DNA from: Deltaproteobacteria bacterium
Lineage (GTDB): Bacteria; Myxococcota_A; Polyangia; HGW-17
Direction: 5' to 3'
DNA length: 64,000 nt
NCBI GenBank assembly: GCA_016937155.1
Contig: JAFGWM010000068.1
Span: 21,121 to 85,120, forward strand
The notes under the pieces are model-generated. The model saw only the letters and a program-made list of their open reading frames with translations, did no database searches and had not been told where the DNA came from. The position numbers were made by a program, and so were the translations under genes. Below are positions 9,773 through 19,868 of the stretch, piece by piece (the stretch's first letter is position 1; each line of letters starts with the position of its first letter).

Positions 9773-12211
9773 ATGAATAATATTCGTGAGTTTTTGGATA
9801 CTGTTTCAGAAGCAGGAAAATACAGGATAATTTTAGGTTCCCTCAGTCGAAATATTAAAGAGTCCGGAGATGGAATAGTTGAAGAGTTCAGGACACTTTT
9901 AAGTGAAGCTAATGGACCTGAGGATATAGAACAGATACGCAATAAAATGATTGCTGCTATTTCAGCTCTCAATCAGGTCAAGGGTGAACGTTTTGCTAAT
10001 ATCGTACTGGGTCGACTTATTTCATGGCTTATAGAAATTGAACGGGATTATTCGGGAAACACAAAAATCATGACAAGACTTCTGGGTGATTCGTTATCCA
10101 GAAAAGCATCGATGGATGCGTGGAATATTCTGGTGATAAATCCTGGAAGTACCTCCACAAAGGTTGCCTGGTTCAGGGGAATTTACAAGATGGATGAAAG
10201 TGAAGTTCATCTCGATGTTGATACCCCAGACAGTGTTGACAACCGTGCTGCACAAATCGTAGACTGGCTCAATACCAGAGGTGTTTCTCCTTCTGATCTG
10301 AGAGGAATAGCATGTCGCGGTGGTTTTATGCATCCGGTTCCTTCGGGAACCTATAAAATATGCGGGGAAATGATTCACGATCTCGAAAATCCCAGAATTA
10401 ACCATGCCAGCAACATGGCGGTTTTTATCGGTATGAAAATTGCGGCAGATGCCGGGCCTGAACATGATATTTTAATAACAATCAGCGACCCTGTGGTTAC
10501 AGATGAAATTGAACTGGTGGAAAGAATTACAGGACTTTCCAAGATAAGGCTGGATGGAACAGGTGCACATTATCTCAATCATAGAGCTGTACAGGCAATA
10601 TTGTCGAGTGTAACCGGTGTGCAGCCTCAGTTGTTAAGCAGTATAACTGCACATGTAGGTGGTGGAACAAGTATCGCACTTCATCGGGGTGGAGCAGTAA
10701 CAAGCGTTGTCGACGCATTTTCGGGAGTTCCCAGTGCAAACAGATGTGGAAAACTTGATCTTCCGAGGCTTTTAGATGCCCTAAAGCATGATTATATAAC
10801 CACAAAGGAACTTGAGAGTGCTGTTTTTAAGACAGGTGGGCTTTTATCGCTGGCGGGGACTAATGATTTCAGGGCACTCGAAGGTTTTGGAGTGAAAGGT
10901 GCCACATCCGAACAGCAGCAAAAAATTGAAGTTCTTTTCAAATTTTACGCCCGTCAGATTACCTCTTCAATGTTTAAACTTGAAGCTGATGGAAGAGAAG
11001 TGGAATTCAGTGCTCTCAGTGGAGGACTGGCCAGAAGTGAAAAAATGGTCGCTGCCATCAGGAATAACATAAACGGGAGATGGCCTCTTGTTATAATTCC
11101 TGGAAGTGTAGAGCATGAATCACTGGCAAGTGGGCTTATCAGAGGGATCTATGAGCCGGTGAGTTTAAAAAATTACGGTGTTGAAAAGCACCTTCATGCT
11201 GAAAGAAGGAAAGCTGAGGATAATCTGCTGGATACTCAACTTTTCCAGCGTAATATTTTCTATCGTAAATCCGGAAGTATGATTACTTCACTGGATGAAT
11301 TGATTGATGACACCCTGATTACGGTTAAGGATAATTACCTTCCGACTGTTGCAATTGTTGGTGCTGATAACGAAGAAGCTATTTTAGCGGCAAAACGGGC
11401 TAATGAGGAAGGGCAGTTTAAAATTGCCCGGTTCTGTCTTATTGGAGATTACAGTGCCATAAATAAAATTGCATATGAGTATGATCTTGTAATTGATAAT
11501 AAAAATTACATCATTGAAGATGCTGAAGATAGTATCGCAAGAGGGATTGAACTTTTAGACGAGGGAAAAGTTGATATCCTGATGAAGGGCTCCTTTAAAA
11601 CTGAAGAAATTCTGAGGGGCGTTTTTAAATACTTGAAATCAAGTGGAAAACTGAAGAGTGGTCAATTGATTTCTCACAGTGTTGTTATGGATATTCCCAG
11701 AAGAAATAAACTTCTCATTATTTCTGATGCAGCGGTAAATACATATCCGGATCTTGAAAAAAGAGTTCAGATTCTTGAAAATACACTTAAAATCGCGAAA
11801 ATACTTAATGTTAAAAAACCCAAAGTTGCGATTATAAGTGCAATTGAGAGTGTTAATAAAAGTATCGAGAGTTCCATTGAGGCAAAACAGATCGCAGATC
11901 GTTTTGCAGATCGTGATGACTGTGTTGTTGAAGGTCCCCTGTCATTTGATGTTGCTATGGACAGTGGTTGTGCTCTGGAGAAAAAATATGCAGGTGAAAT
12001 AAAGGGAACAGCTGACATTCTTATTATGCCTGATATTGATGCCGGTAATGTTTTATATAAAACTCTAACAACACAGTCCGGTGCAGTTTGTGCCGGTATT
12101 ATTCTATGCGGTGATATGCCTCTTATTCTTACATCACGAGGGGATAGCGCCCGCAGTAAACTTGCCTCCATCGGCCTGAGTGTTAATGCATTCTTCAGAT
12201 TACCAAAATAA
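9773..12211 (+). CDS. Fusion: butyrate kinase-like (N) - phosphate butyryl/acetyltransferase-like (C)
   Basis: NILVINPGSTSTKVAWF, ACRGGFMHPVPSGTYKI, HASNMAVFIGMKIA, AHVGGGTSIALHRGG (butyrate kinase) then DILMKGSFKTEEILRGVFK, ISHSVVMDIPRRNKLLIISDAAVNTYPDLEKRVQI, VEGPLSFDVAMD, DIDAGNVLYKTL (PTA/PTB). Confidence 0.9.
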   Translation: MNNIREFLDTVSEAGKYRIILGSLSRNIKESGDGIVEEFRTLLSEANGPEDIEQIRNKMIAAISALNQVKGERFANIVLGRLISWLIEIERDYSGNTKIMTRLLGDSLSRKASMDAWNILVINPGSTSTKVAWFRGIYKMDESEVHLDVDTPDSVDNRAAQIVDWLNTRGVSPSDLRGIACRGGFMHPVPSGTYKICGEMIHDLENPRINHASNMAVFIGMKIAADAGPEHDILITISDPVVTDEIELVERITGLSKIRLDGTGAHYLNHRAVQAILSSVTGVQPQLLSSITAHVGGGTSIALHRGGAVTSVVDAFSGVPSANRCGKLDLPRLLDALKHDYITTKELESAVFKTGGLLSLAGTNDFRALEGFGVKGATSEQQQKIEVLFKFYARQITSSMFKLEADGREVEFSALSGGLARSEKMVAAIRNNINGRWPLVIIPGSVEHESLASGLIRGIYEPVSLKNYGVEKHLHAERRKAEDNLLDTQLFQRNIFYRKSGSMITSLDELIDDTLITVKDNYLPTVAIVGADNEEAILAAKRANEEGQFKIARFCLIGDYSAINKIAYEYDLVIDNKNYIIEDAEDSIARGIELLDEGKVDILMKGSFKTEEILRGVFKYLKSSGKLKSGQLISHSVVMDIPRRNKLLIISDAAVNTYPDLEKRVQILENTLKIAKILNVKKPKVAIISAIESVNKSIESSIEAKQIADRFADRDDCVVEGPLSFDVAMDSGCALEKKYAGEIKGTADILIMPDIDAGNVLYKTLTTQSGAVCAGIILCGDMPLILTSRGDSARSKLASIGLSVNAFFRLPK

Positions 12212-12286
12212 TGCCGAAGTATCTGGGGGAATGATTTTCCAGTACAAATCAGTGGTGGAAGAATAAGTGAACTATTTGCTGTACAG

Positions 12287-14191
12287 GTGAAAAATATGGA
12301 TATGAAATGGAATATACCGAGGCTTAAGGAGATTTATGAAACCAGAATCACCAGTGTTGAAGAGGCTTTCAAACACGTAAGGCCCGGTAATAAAGTTTTT
12401 ATTGGAAGTGCAGCCAGTGCACCTCAGTATCTCGTTTCCCGTATGGTTGATTTTCCCTTGAATTTTGCAGACACGGAAATTCTTCAGATGGTTAGTATCG
12501 AGGAAACTCCCTATACTGACGGACTTCACAGAGATATGTTTCGTCTTAATACATTTTTTATAGGACGGGCAGCCCGTGAGACTGTTGCCAGAGGACATGC
12601 AGATTATACCCCTGTTTTTATGTCGGAAATTCCAAGGCTGATGCACACTGGTTCAATACCACTGGATATAGCTCTGGTACAGGTTACTCCACCGGATGCC
12701 TATGGAAACTGTTCTTTAGGTGTCAGTGTTGAAACCACTCTTGAAGCAATCAAGCAGGCTGCATTTGTTATTGCTCAGGTGAATTCACATATGCCCCGCA
12801 CTTTTGGCAATTCTCTTGTGAGTGTCAGTGAACTGGATGCAATCATTATTCATGATGAATCTCTGATTGAATTTTCTGAGGGTGATTCAGATGATGTTGC
12901 TGAGAGAATCGGATTTTATATCTCAAGACTTATTCCAAACGGAAGTACTATTCAGGCAGGAATAGGCAGTATTCCCAATGCTGTTCTCAGGCATTTAAAG
13001 GATAAAAGAAATCTGGGAATTCATACGGAAATGTTTTCAGATGGTCTTATTGAACTCTATGAATCAGGGGCAATTACAAATCATTATAAAAAATTTCATC
13101 CTGGAAAAATTACTGCTGCATTCTGCCTCGGCAGTAAAAAACTCTATGATATGGTTAACAATAATCCCATTTTTGAGTTTTATCCAACGGATTACCTTAG
13201 TGATCCCCGCAATATTAGTTTGAATGAGAATATGTGTGCAATAAATGCCGCTCTTGAAGTTGATGTCACCGGGCAGGTATGTGCTGATTCGATAGGCTCA
13301 CAATTTTTCAGTGGAATCGGAGGACAGGCTGATTTTATCAGAGGCGCTTCTCTGGCAAAAAACGGCAGACCCATTATTGCACTGCCATCAACAGCCAAAA
13401 ATGGTGAAGTCAGCAGAATTGTACCTATTCTCAAAACCGGTGCTGGAGTTGTGACAACAAGAGGCGATGTTCACTACGTGGTAACGGAATATGGAATCGC
13501 ATACCTTCACGGAAAAAATATTCGTGACAGGGTTATGGCACTTATCAATATTGCTCATCCCCGATTCAGAAAATGGCTCATGGAAGAAGCTAAAAAACTC
13601 AATTATATTTATCAGGATCAGGCTCTTCCAAGGGATGGAACCATCTACCCTGAGCACTACAGATGGGATTACACTAGCAGTAAGGGTACAGAGATACACT
13701 TCAGACCTATCAGGATGGTTGATGAGGAGAAATTAAGAAGGTTTTTCTACGGTCTGAGGGAAGAGGATGTCTATTACAGGTTTATGGGATTTGTCAGAAC
13801 TCTGAATCACAGTGCAGCTCAGCCTCTTGTGGTAATGGATTATGAAGAAAAGTTCGCTCTTGTGGGATATACAGGTGAGGAACCGGATGATGAGATAATC
13901 GCTGTAGGCCGCTGGTTCCTTGACAGACCAACAAACCGGGCTGAGGTGGCATTTACAATTCTTCCAGACTGGCAGGGGCAAGGTATAGGAACTCATCTGC
14001 TGGATAAACTGGTTGAACTCGCAAGAGAAAAGGGAATCAGGGGTTTTACTGCGGAAGTTTTAGCTGAAAACCGAAAAATGCTGAATGTATTTTACAGAAG
14101 TGGGTTCAGTGTTAAAAGTACTCTGGAATACGGAGTTTACTCACTCAAATTTGATTTTCACACAAAGAGTGAATTCAATTCAGGATATTAA
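12287..14191 (+). CDS. Acetyl-CoA hydrolase/CoA-transferase family protein with C-terminal GNAT domain
   Basis: VQVTPPDAYGNCSLGVSVE, GIGSIPNAVL, GIGGQADFIRGA, VVTEYGIAYLHGKNIRDR; C-terminal GNAT WQGQGIGTHLLDKLVELAREKG. Confidence 0.9.
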   Translation: MKNMDMKWNIPRLKEIYETRITSVEEAFKHVRPGNKVFIGSAASAPQYLVSRMVDFPLNFADTEILQMVSIEETPYTDGLHRDMFRLNTFFIGRAARETVARGHADYTPVFMSEIPRLMHTGSIPLDIALVQVTPPDAYGNCSLGVSVETTLEAIKQAAFVIAQVNSHMPRTFGNSLVSVSELDAIIIHDESLIEFSEGDSDDVAERIGFYISRLIPNGSTIQAGIGSIPNAVLRHLKDKRNLGIHTEMFSDGLIELYESGAITNHYKKFHPGKITAAFCLGSKKLYDMVNNNPIFEFYPTDYLSDPRNISLNENMCAINAALEVDVTGQVCADSIGSQFFSGIGGQADFIRGASLAKNGRPIIALPSTAKNGEVSRIVPILKTGAGVVTTRGDVHYVVTEYGIAYLHGKNIRDRVMALINIAHPRFRKWLMEEAKKLNYIYQDQALPRDGTIYPEHYRWDYTSSKGTEIHFRPIRMVDEEKLRRFFYGLREEDVYYRFMGFVRTLNHSAAQPLVVMDYEEKFALVGYTGEEPDDEIIAVGRWFLDRPTNRAEVAFTILPDWQGQGIGTHLLDKLVELAREKGIRGFTAEVLAENRKMLNVFYRSGFSVKSTLEYGVYSLKFDFHTKSEFNSGY

Positions 14192-14205
14192 TTCAGGAAA
14201 CTATT

Positions 14206-15525
14206 TCAGTTTATAAAATCATCATCTTCCCACGGATTTGAAGGGTATGGCGTTCTTTGTGAGTTTTGACGACGGTTTCGAATGGATGGGACAGGTGTTC
14301 CCCAGTAATTTTTTCTGTCATCAACATTTTCAGACAGTGTTGCTTTAACCACAAAAATTTTTCCTTTTCTGGAAACTTTCATTTCCACCGGTTTTTTTAC
14401 CGGATACATGGCAACCATATTTTTGAGTTTACCGCTGTTTTTAACTGATTTACCATCAAAGGATATAATAACATCACCTGGAAGCAGTCCGGCTTTTCTA
14501 GCTGGAGTATCCGGGCCCACCTCAACAACCAGTGCACCCTGTGAAGAATTACCACGTGATGACAAGCCTTCATCAGCATCCTTAATAACAACCCCAAGAT
14601 AAGATCTTGTGAAGTGTCCATTTTTAACAAGATGCTTCATTATTTTCCCAGCCATTTCAGAGGGTATTGCAAAACCTATTCCCTGATAACCTCCGGTCTT
14701 GGACAAAATTGCCGTGTTTATTCCAATGAGTTCACCCTTCAGATTGATCAGAGCTCCACCACTGTTTCCCGGATTTATTGCAGCATCAGTCTGGATGAAG
14801 TCTTCATATTCCACGATTCCAATATTTGCTCTTCCCTTTGCACTTATGATTCCCATTGTCACACTACCTCCCAGACCGAAGGGGTTTCCAATGGCAAGTA
14901 CAACTTCTCCAAGTCTCATGGATGCACTTTCACCTATGGGAAGTGGAGAAAGATCATTAGGAGGGGATTGAAGTTTTATCACAGCAACATCAGTTCTCGG
15001 ATCATTTCCTACAATTTTAGCCCTGAATTTTCTGCCGTCATGGAGTTTTACAAAAATTATTTGAGAGTTGGCAACAACGTGATTATTGGTGAGGATAATT
15101 CCATCTCTGCTTACAATAACGCCGCTGCCTAGACTTGAGCTTCCCCTCCTTCTGTAACGGGGGTTACGTCCATATCCTCTCAGCCTCGAAGTCTGGTAGA
15201 TACTGCCTTTTTCAGCGCTAATATTAACCACACTTTTCACAGTTTTTTCAGCTGTTTCAGAAATGATTCCTGAATTTACAGGAATAGGCATGTGTTTGGG
15301 TGTGATGCTGACTTTTGTTCCAGCTGATTTAGTATTTGTTACTACAGGAATTTGTTTTTTATCCGGAACGGTTTTCTTTTCAGAACCATCAGGAGTATTT
15401 CCGGTAAAGTGTTTTTGGATATTGTGTTTTTCATCAGATGATGATTTGTCTTTGGCTTTTGTTGAAGAATCACAGGAAGTTGCTGCAATTAACAGAACGA
15501 ATACAGGTATTACTGAATATTTCAT
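14206..15525 (-). CDS. HtrA/DegP-like trypsin-type serine protease with PDZ domain, lipoprotein
   Basis: Lipobox ATSC; LTNNHVVANSQ, DPRTDVAVIKL, DAAINPGNSGGALINLKGE; PDZ ARKAGLLPGDVIISFDGK; internal ATG preceded by ggaggc chosen as start. Confidence 0.9.
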   Translation of the reverse strand: MKYSVIPVFVLLIAATSCDSSTKAKDKSSSDEKHNIQKHFTGNTPDGSEKKTVPDKKQIPVVTNTKSAGTKVSITPKHMPIPVNSGIISETAEKTVKSVVNISAEKGSIYQTSRLRGYGRNPRYRRRGSSSLGSGVIVSRDGIILTNNHVVANSQIIFVKLHDGRKFRAKIVGNDPRTDVAVIKLQSPPNDLSPLPIGESASMRLGEVVLAIGNPFGLGGSVTMGIISAKGRANIGIVEYEDFIQTDAAINPGNSGGALINLKGELIGINTAILSKTGGYQGIGFAIPSEMAGKIMKHLVKNGHFTRSYLGVVIKDADEGLSSRGNSSQGALVVEVGPDTPARKAGLLPGDVIISFDGKSVKNSGKLKNMVAMYPVKKPVEMKVSRKGKIFVVKATLSENVDDRKNYWGTPVPSIRNRRQNSQRTPYPSNPWEDDDFIN

Positions 15526-15634
15526 TTTTGCCTCCGACCAGCTTTCTGACTTTAAAAAGCCTGAAGTGACTTTATAAGTTTCAAAAACCATCAGAGTAAA
15601 ATTTATATTCCCAAAATTCAGTTGAAGGTGATTT

Positions 15635-17122
15635 TCACGTATAATCGTTTTTGAGGATCTGAGATGCGCTGATTCTACCGGATTCAAGAATGGTTGGAAT
15701 TCCACTTCCCGGATGAGTACCGCCTCCTGTCAGGTAACAGTTTTCAAATTCCTCAAATTTATTGTGTGGTCTGAAATAGAGCATCTGACCGATATTATGA
15801 GCCAGATTGAAAGTAGCACCACGGTATACATTGTGATCCGATTCCCACTGGTTTGGAGTAATTATTTTTTCTTCCACAATATGGTCACGGATATCCCTGA
15901 GTCCCCCACGGTTTTCAACTATATCCAATATTTTTTCACGAAATTTTGCACTATGGGTATCCCAGTCAAGACGACTGAAATTATTTGGAGCAGGAACCAG
16001 AATGTAAATGGTTGAATGTCCTTCAGGACACAGGGTTGGATCTGTTTTTACAGCATTCTGAATGTATACACTGGGGTCTTCCGAAATTTCCATGGTTCTG
16101 GTTATTTCATCCACATTTTTTTTATAATCCCCTGAAAAGATTATATTATGATGGGGAATGTCATATACTTTATCAATACCGAGATACATCATCCAGGTGG
16201 AGCAACTGTATTTCATCGAAGAGAGTTTTTCAGGTGTGTACTTGTTTTTATCCTTATTATCAACGATGTTATTCATAGCATGAGCAAAGTCGGCGTTGAT
16301 TATTACATAATCGCTGGTAACTTTTTCATCATTTTCCAATATGACCCCTGTGGCTTTTCCATTTTCCACAATAATTTTTTTCACTGCCTGATTGAGGTGA
16401 ATTTCTCCACCTTCCTCTTCAACAACTTTAGCCATTGTGGAACTGAGTTGATTTAAACCCCCTTCAATGTGCCAGATCCCGAAACCATGCTCAAGATAAC
16501 TGATTATGGAAAAAGTGGCAGGGCATTCCCACGGACTCATCCCAAGATATTTAGCCTGAAAAGTGAATGAAATTTTAAGATCATCTTCCTTGAAATATTT
16601 TCCAAGATAACGGAAGAGGCTTTTGTGTCCATCCAGATAAAAAGCGGCTTTAAAGAGATTTGGATTCAGAGTTTCCCTTATTGTGCCATAAGGTTTTTGC
16701 AGGCATGGAATAAGTTTTTCATACTTTTTCTCTTCTCTGGACATATATTTTTCATATCCCTGCCACGATCCCGGAAAAAGTTTTTCCATCTGGTTTTTCA
16801 TTTTGGTTTTATTTCGAGTGGGAAAAAACTCCCTGTCATTGCTGAATGATAATCTGTACATGGGATCAAGTTCAGTGAACTTCATATAATCGCTACTTTT
16901 TCTTCCTGTGATTTCAAATATTTCATCAACAATATGTTTCATCATCAGGAAGGTGGGCCCAATATCAAATCTGTAGTTTCCCAGTTGGAAATATCCATTT
17001 CTACCTCCAACGATTTTTTCTTTTTCATATACATCCACTTTGTAGCCTTTGGAGGCCAGAATCATTGCAGCACTAAGACCCCCTGGACCAGCCCCTATTA
17101 CTGTTACAGATTTTTTTTTCAT
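15635..17122 (-). CDS. Phytoene desaturase (CrtI) family FAD-dependent oxidoreductase
   Basis: VTVIGAGPGGLSAAMILASKGYKVDVYEK dinucleotide-binding motif; C-terminal YLTGGGTHPGSGIPTILESG. Confidence 0.85.
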   Translation of the reverse strand: MKKKSVTVIGAGPGGLSAAMILASKGYKVDVYEKEKIVGGRNGYFQLGNYRFDIGPTFLMMKHIVDEIFEITGRKSSDYMKFTELDPMYRLSFSNDREFFPTRNKTKMKNQMEKLFPGSWQGYEKYMSREEKKYEKLIPCLQKPYGTIRETLNPNLFKAAFYLDGHKSLFRYLGKYFKEDDLKISFTFQAKYLGMSPWECPATFSIISYLEHGFGIWHIEGGLNQLSSTMAKVVEEEGGEIHLNQAVKKIIVENGKATGVILENDEKVTSDYVIINADFAHAMNNIVDNKDKNKYTPEKLSSMKYSCSTWMMYLGIDKVYDIPHHNIIFSGDYKKNVDEITRTMEISEDPSVYIQNAVKTDPTLCPEGHSTIYILVPAPNNFSRLDWDTHSAKFREKILDIVENRGGLRDIRDHIVEEKIITPNQWESDHNVYRGATFNLAHNIGQMLYFRPHNKFEEFENCYLTGGGTHPGSGIPTILESGRISASQILKNDYT

Positions 17123-17124
17123 GT

Positions 17125-18603
17125 TCAAAATCCTTTCATTTCCGCATCAAGTTCCTGGGCAACAAGTTGACCGCACAGTGTTACCATGGGTGTTCCAGGT
17201 CCGGGATTTGCGCTGCCACCGGTGAAGTACAGATTTTTATAAATTCTGTCCTTTCTGGGAGCTTTAAATCCAAGATTTGTTTTGAGGTCGCTGACTACCC
17301 CGTAGATTGCCCCTCGGTTGGTATTATAAAGATTCATAATATCGACAGGAGTAAGAATATTTTTATATACAATCCGCTTGCGAAGATCAACGAGCCCCAT
17401 TGATTCAAGTTTTTCATAAACCCTTGTTTCAAGTTCTGAATAGTCTGGAATGGAACCATCTTCGGGAACAACCGGTACATGAGGAAGAATTTTAATTATA
17501 CTGTGCCCTTTGGGAGCAATTGTGGTGTCTGAAACAGTTGGAGAAACCAGATAAACTGTAGGATCATGAGGCAGAATACCTTTATGAAAAATACTGTTGA
17601 AATGCTTTTTTGTACTGTGGGAAAAGAAAAAATTATGATGTGCCAGTTGTTTGTATTCACCTCTTATTCCCAGATGAATAACGAGTCCACTGCATGCAGG
17701 TCCAAATTTTTTTAAATGGCTCATCTCTTTTGGAGACGAATGCAGCAGTTTTTTGTGGGTTGGAACGACTTCAACATTTGAGACAAATGCATCTGCACTA
17801 TGAAAATCACCATTTGCCAGGTTTATTCCGGAAATAGAATCACCTTTTTTTTCATATCCGGTTATTTCTGAATTCAAATGTACTTTTATTTTTAATTCTT
17901 CAAGGAGTCTGGCAAATCCTTTTGCCATATTGTATAAACCTCCTTCGACATAATAGAGTCCAAATCCCAGTTGACTCCATGCAAGAAGATTAAGTACTCC
18001 AGGTGCATCATAGGAGGACGAACCGACATATTTTATGAAAAAACCCAACATATCCCTCAGGTATTTGTTTGATACCCTCGAATTGACACCCCGCTGCATT
18101 GGACGATAAAAATCGGTTTTTAGAATAAGATCTGTAAGTTTTTGATTTTTTATCAACTGAAAAAGTGAATCCGCACCTGTTTTAAAATAACTGTTTTCAG
18201 CGAAATTATAGAGTTTTCGGGAATATTCGAGATAACTGTACCATCCGTCTGAATTTGAAATGCCCAGTTTTCTCAGTTCCTTTTCCATTTCTCCTGAATC
18301 CGAATGAAGGTCTAGAATTGTACCGTCAGGCCAGAAGTTTCGCCACTGGGGATTTATCTGCACAAGTTTAAAGTAATCTTCCATTTTCAGATTTACTTTT
18401 CTGAAAAGGTTTTTGAAAATCTGAGGCATGATGATGATTGATGGACCAAGGTCAAATTTGAAACCTTCATTTTCATGGATATTAAGCCTGCCACCAATGT
18501 GGCTGTTTTTTTCAAATATTTCCACATCATACCCTAGACTTTTTAAGGATATGGCGGTGCTGATGCCTCCAAGTCCTGCTCCTGCGATAATAATTTTTTT
18601 CAT
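17125..18603 (-). CDS. Phytoene desaturase (CrtI) family FAD-dependent oxidoreductase
   Basis: IIIAGAGLGGISTAISLKSLGYDVEIFEK; C-terminal YFTGGSANPGPGTPMVTLCGQ. Confidence 0.85.
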   Translation of the reverse strand: MKKIIIAGAGLGGISTAISLKSLGYDVEIFEKNSHIGGRLNIHENEGFKFDLGPSIIIMPQIFKNLFRKVNLKMEDYFKLVQINPQWRNFWPDGTILDLHSDSGEMEKELRKLGISNSDGWYSYLEYSRKLYNFAENSYFKTGADSLFQLIKNQKLTDLILKTDFYRPMQRGVNSRVSNKYLRDMLGFFIKYVGSSSYDAPGVLNLLAWSQLGFGLYYVEGGLYNMAKGFARLLEELKIKVHLNSEITGYEKKGDSISGINLANGDFHSADAFVSNVEVVPTHKKLLHSSPKEMSHLKKFGPACSGLVIHLGIRGEYKQLAHHNFFFSHSTKKHFNSIFHKGILPHDPTVYLVSPTVSDTTIAPKGHSIIKILPHVPVVPEDGSIPDYSELETRVYEKLESMGLVDLRKRIVYKNILTPVDIMNLYNTNRGAIYGVVSDLKTNLGFKAPRKDRIYKNLYFTGGSANPGPGTPMVTLCGQLVAQELDAEMKGF

Positions 18604-18625
18604 TCTATTCTCCGGGTGGTTGAGG

Positions 18626-19867
18626 TTATTTCTCCAGAGATTTTTTCAAAACTGCTGAACCTACGATAAAACAAAGTATTCCTGTAATCAATAGAAAGAA
18701 TGTCTGTGGTAAGACTTCAGTAAATGTACTATTCCGCCATGCAGACGCTTCCAGAATTTTTATTGCCCAGCCGACGGGGGAATATAACGTGACTTCCGAC
18801 ATCCATTCAGGCATAAAATGGACGGGAATCATTCCACCTCCAAGCATGGCCAAAAGCATGAAAACTGACCATGTCAGCCCACTTGCACTTTGCTCAGTTT
18901 TTGCAAAGGATGATACAAAAAGCATCATTCCCGAAAAAGAAAAGGACATCAGTATGGCGTAAACTGCAAACCAGACCACCTGAGTGATCACTGTGGAGAA
19001 AATAAAGGTAGAAATAAATGTCATTACAAATATCACCATTAAAATAGTGATCATGCTTCCAAGTAGTTTTCCTGATATGATCTGCCATAGAGAAACCGGT
19101 GCAGCTCTGATTCTGGCAAGGGTGCCATTGTTTTTTTCATTGACAAAACTAACTGCGAAAACAGCAGTTGCACCAATGATTCCCCAGATGATTCCCTGAG
19201 GGAATGAAATATCAAAGGGACCCGGTGAAGACTGGTCAGGTTTTGATATAACAGATGAGGGGATACTGAACATCAACCCCGGGGAATTATGTTTTCTGAA
19301 AAGTGGAAGTATCTGCTGTGTCTGATCGAACCATTGATTCACTGTGTCAGATACTAAAGGGGTGGAACCGAAAGTTTTTGTGAACCGTTTTCTGATAACT
19401 GAAATATGTTCAGGAAGTCCCAAAAGCCAGAAGTTGTAGAATTCCTTCAGAAGCAATCCCTGAAGCATTTGAGAAACATAAATTTTAGAGGGATCATATT
19501 CCATTGAAATACCAGGTCTGGATTTAAAAATACTTTCCGGAAGGTTTGCTCCAAAGTTTTTTTCTATTTTCAGCAAAACAGGAATTTTTCCATTACCTAC
19601 ATTATTACGTGCAGTTATAAGATTTTTTTCTAAAATTTCCAGAGATGGGTTTTTTCTTAAATTCTTAATAAATTCTGCGCTGCGATCCGATTTGTCGTTA
19701 TCAACCACAACGAGTACTGTTTTTTTTGCTCCTCCTGAGAATCCTCCGAAAAATCCGCCAAAAAGTACTGCATAGATCACCGGGAACAGAAATATGAAAA
19801 AGACTCCACTTTTGTCTCTGAAAATTAATTTAAGATCCTTAACTGCTATGGAAAATATAATCTTCAT
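18626..19867 (-). CDS. ABC-2 type transporter permease
   Basis: N-terminal TM, long extracytoplasmic region, cluster of C-terminal TM helices; adjacent ATPase gene. Confidence 0.85.
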   Translation of the reverse strand: MKIIFSIAVKDLKLIFRDKSGVFFIFLFPVIYAVLFGGFFGGFSGGAKKTVLVVVDNDKSDRSAEFIKNLRKNPSLEILEKNLITARNNVGNGKIPVLLKIEKNFGANLPESIFKSRPGISMEYDPSKIYVSQMLQGLLLKEFYNFWLLGLPEHISVIRKRFTKTFGSTPLVSDTVNQWFDQTQQILPLFRKHNSPGLMFSIPSSVISKPDQSSPGPFDISFPQGIIWGIIGATAVFAVSFVNEKNNGTLARIRAAPVSLWQIISGKLLGSMITILMVIFVMTFISTFIFSTVITQVVWFAVYAILMSFSFSGMMLFVSSFAKTEQSASGLTWSVFMLLAMLGGGMIPVHFMPEWMSEVTLYSPVGWAIKILEASAWRNSTFTEVLPQTFFLLITGILCFIVGSAVLKKSLEK

Positions 19868-19868
19868 G

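Noticed and set aside
14614-15132. 172-aa plus-strand ORF inside the HtrA gene
   Set aside because: Opposite strand carries intact catalytic His/Asp/Ser motifs; the plus-strand translation is low complexity and motif-free
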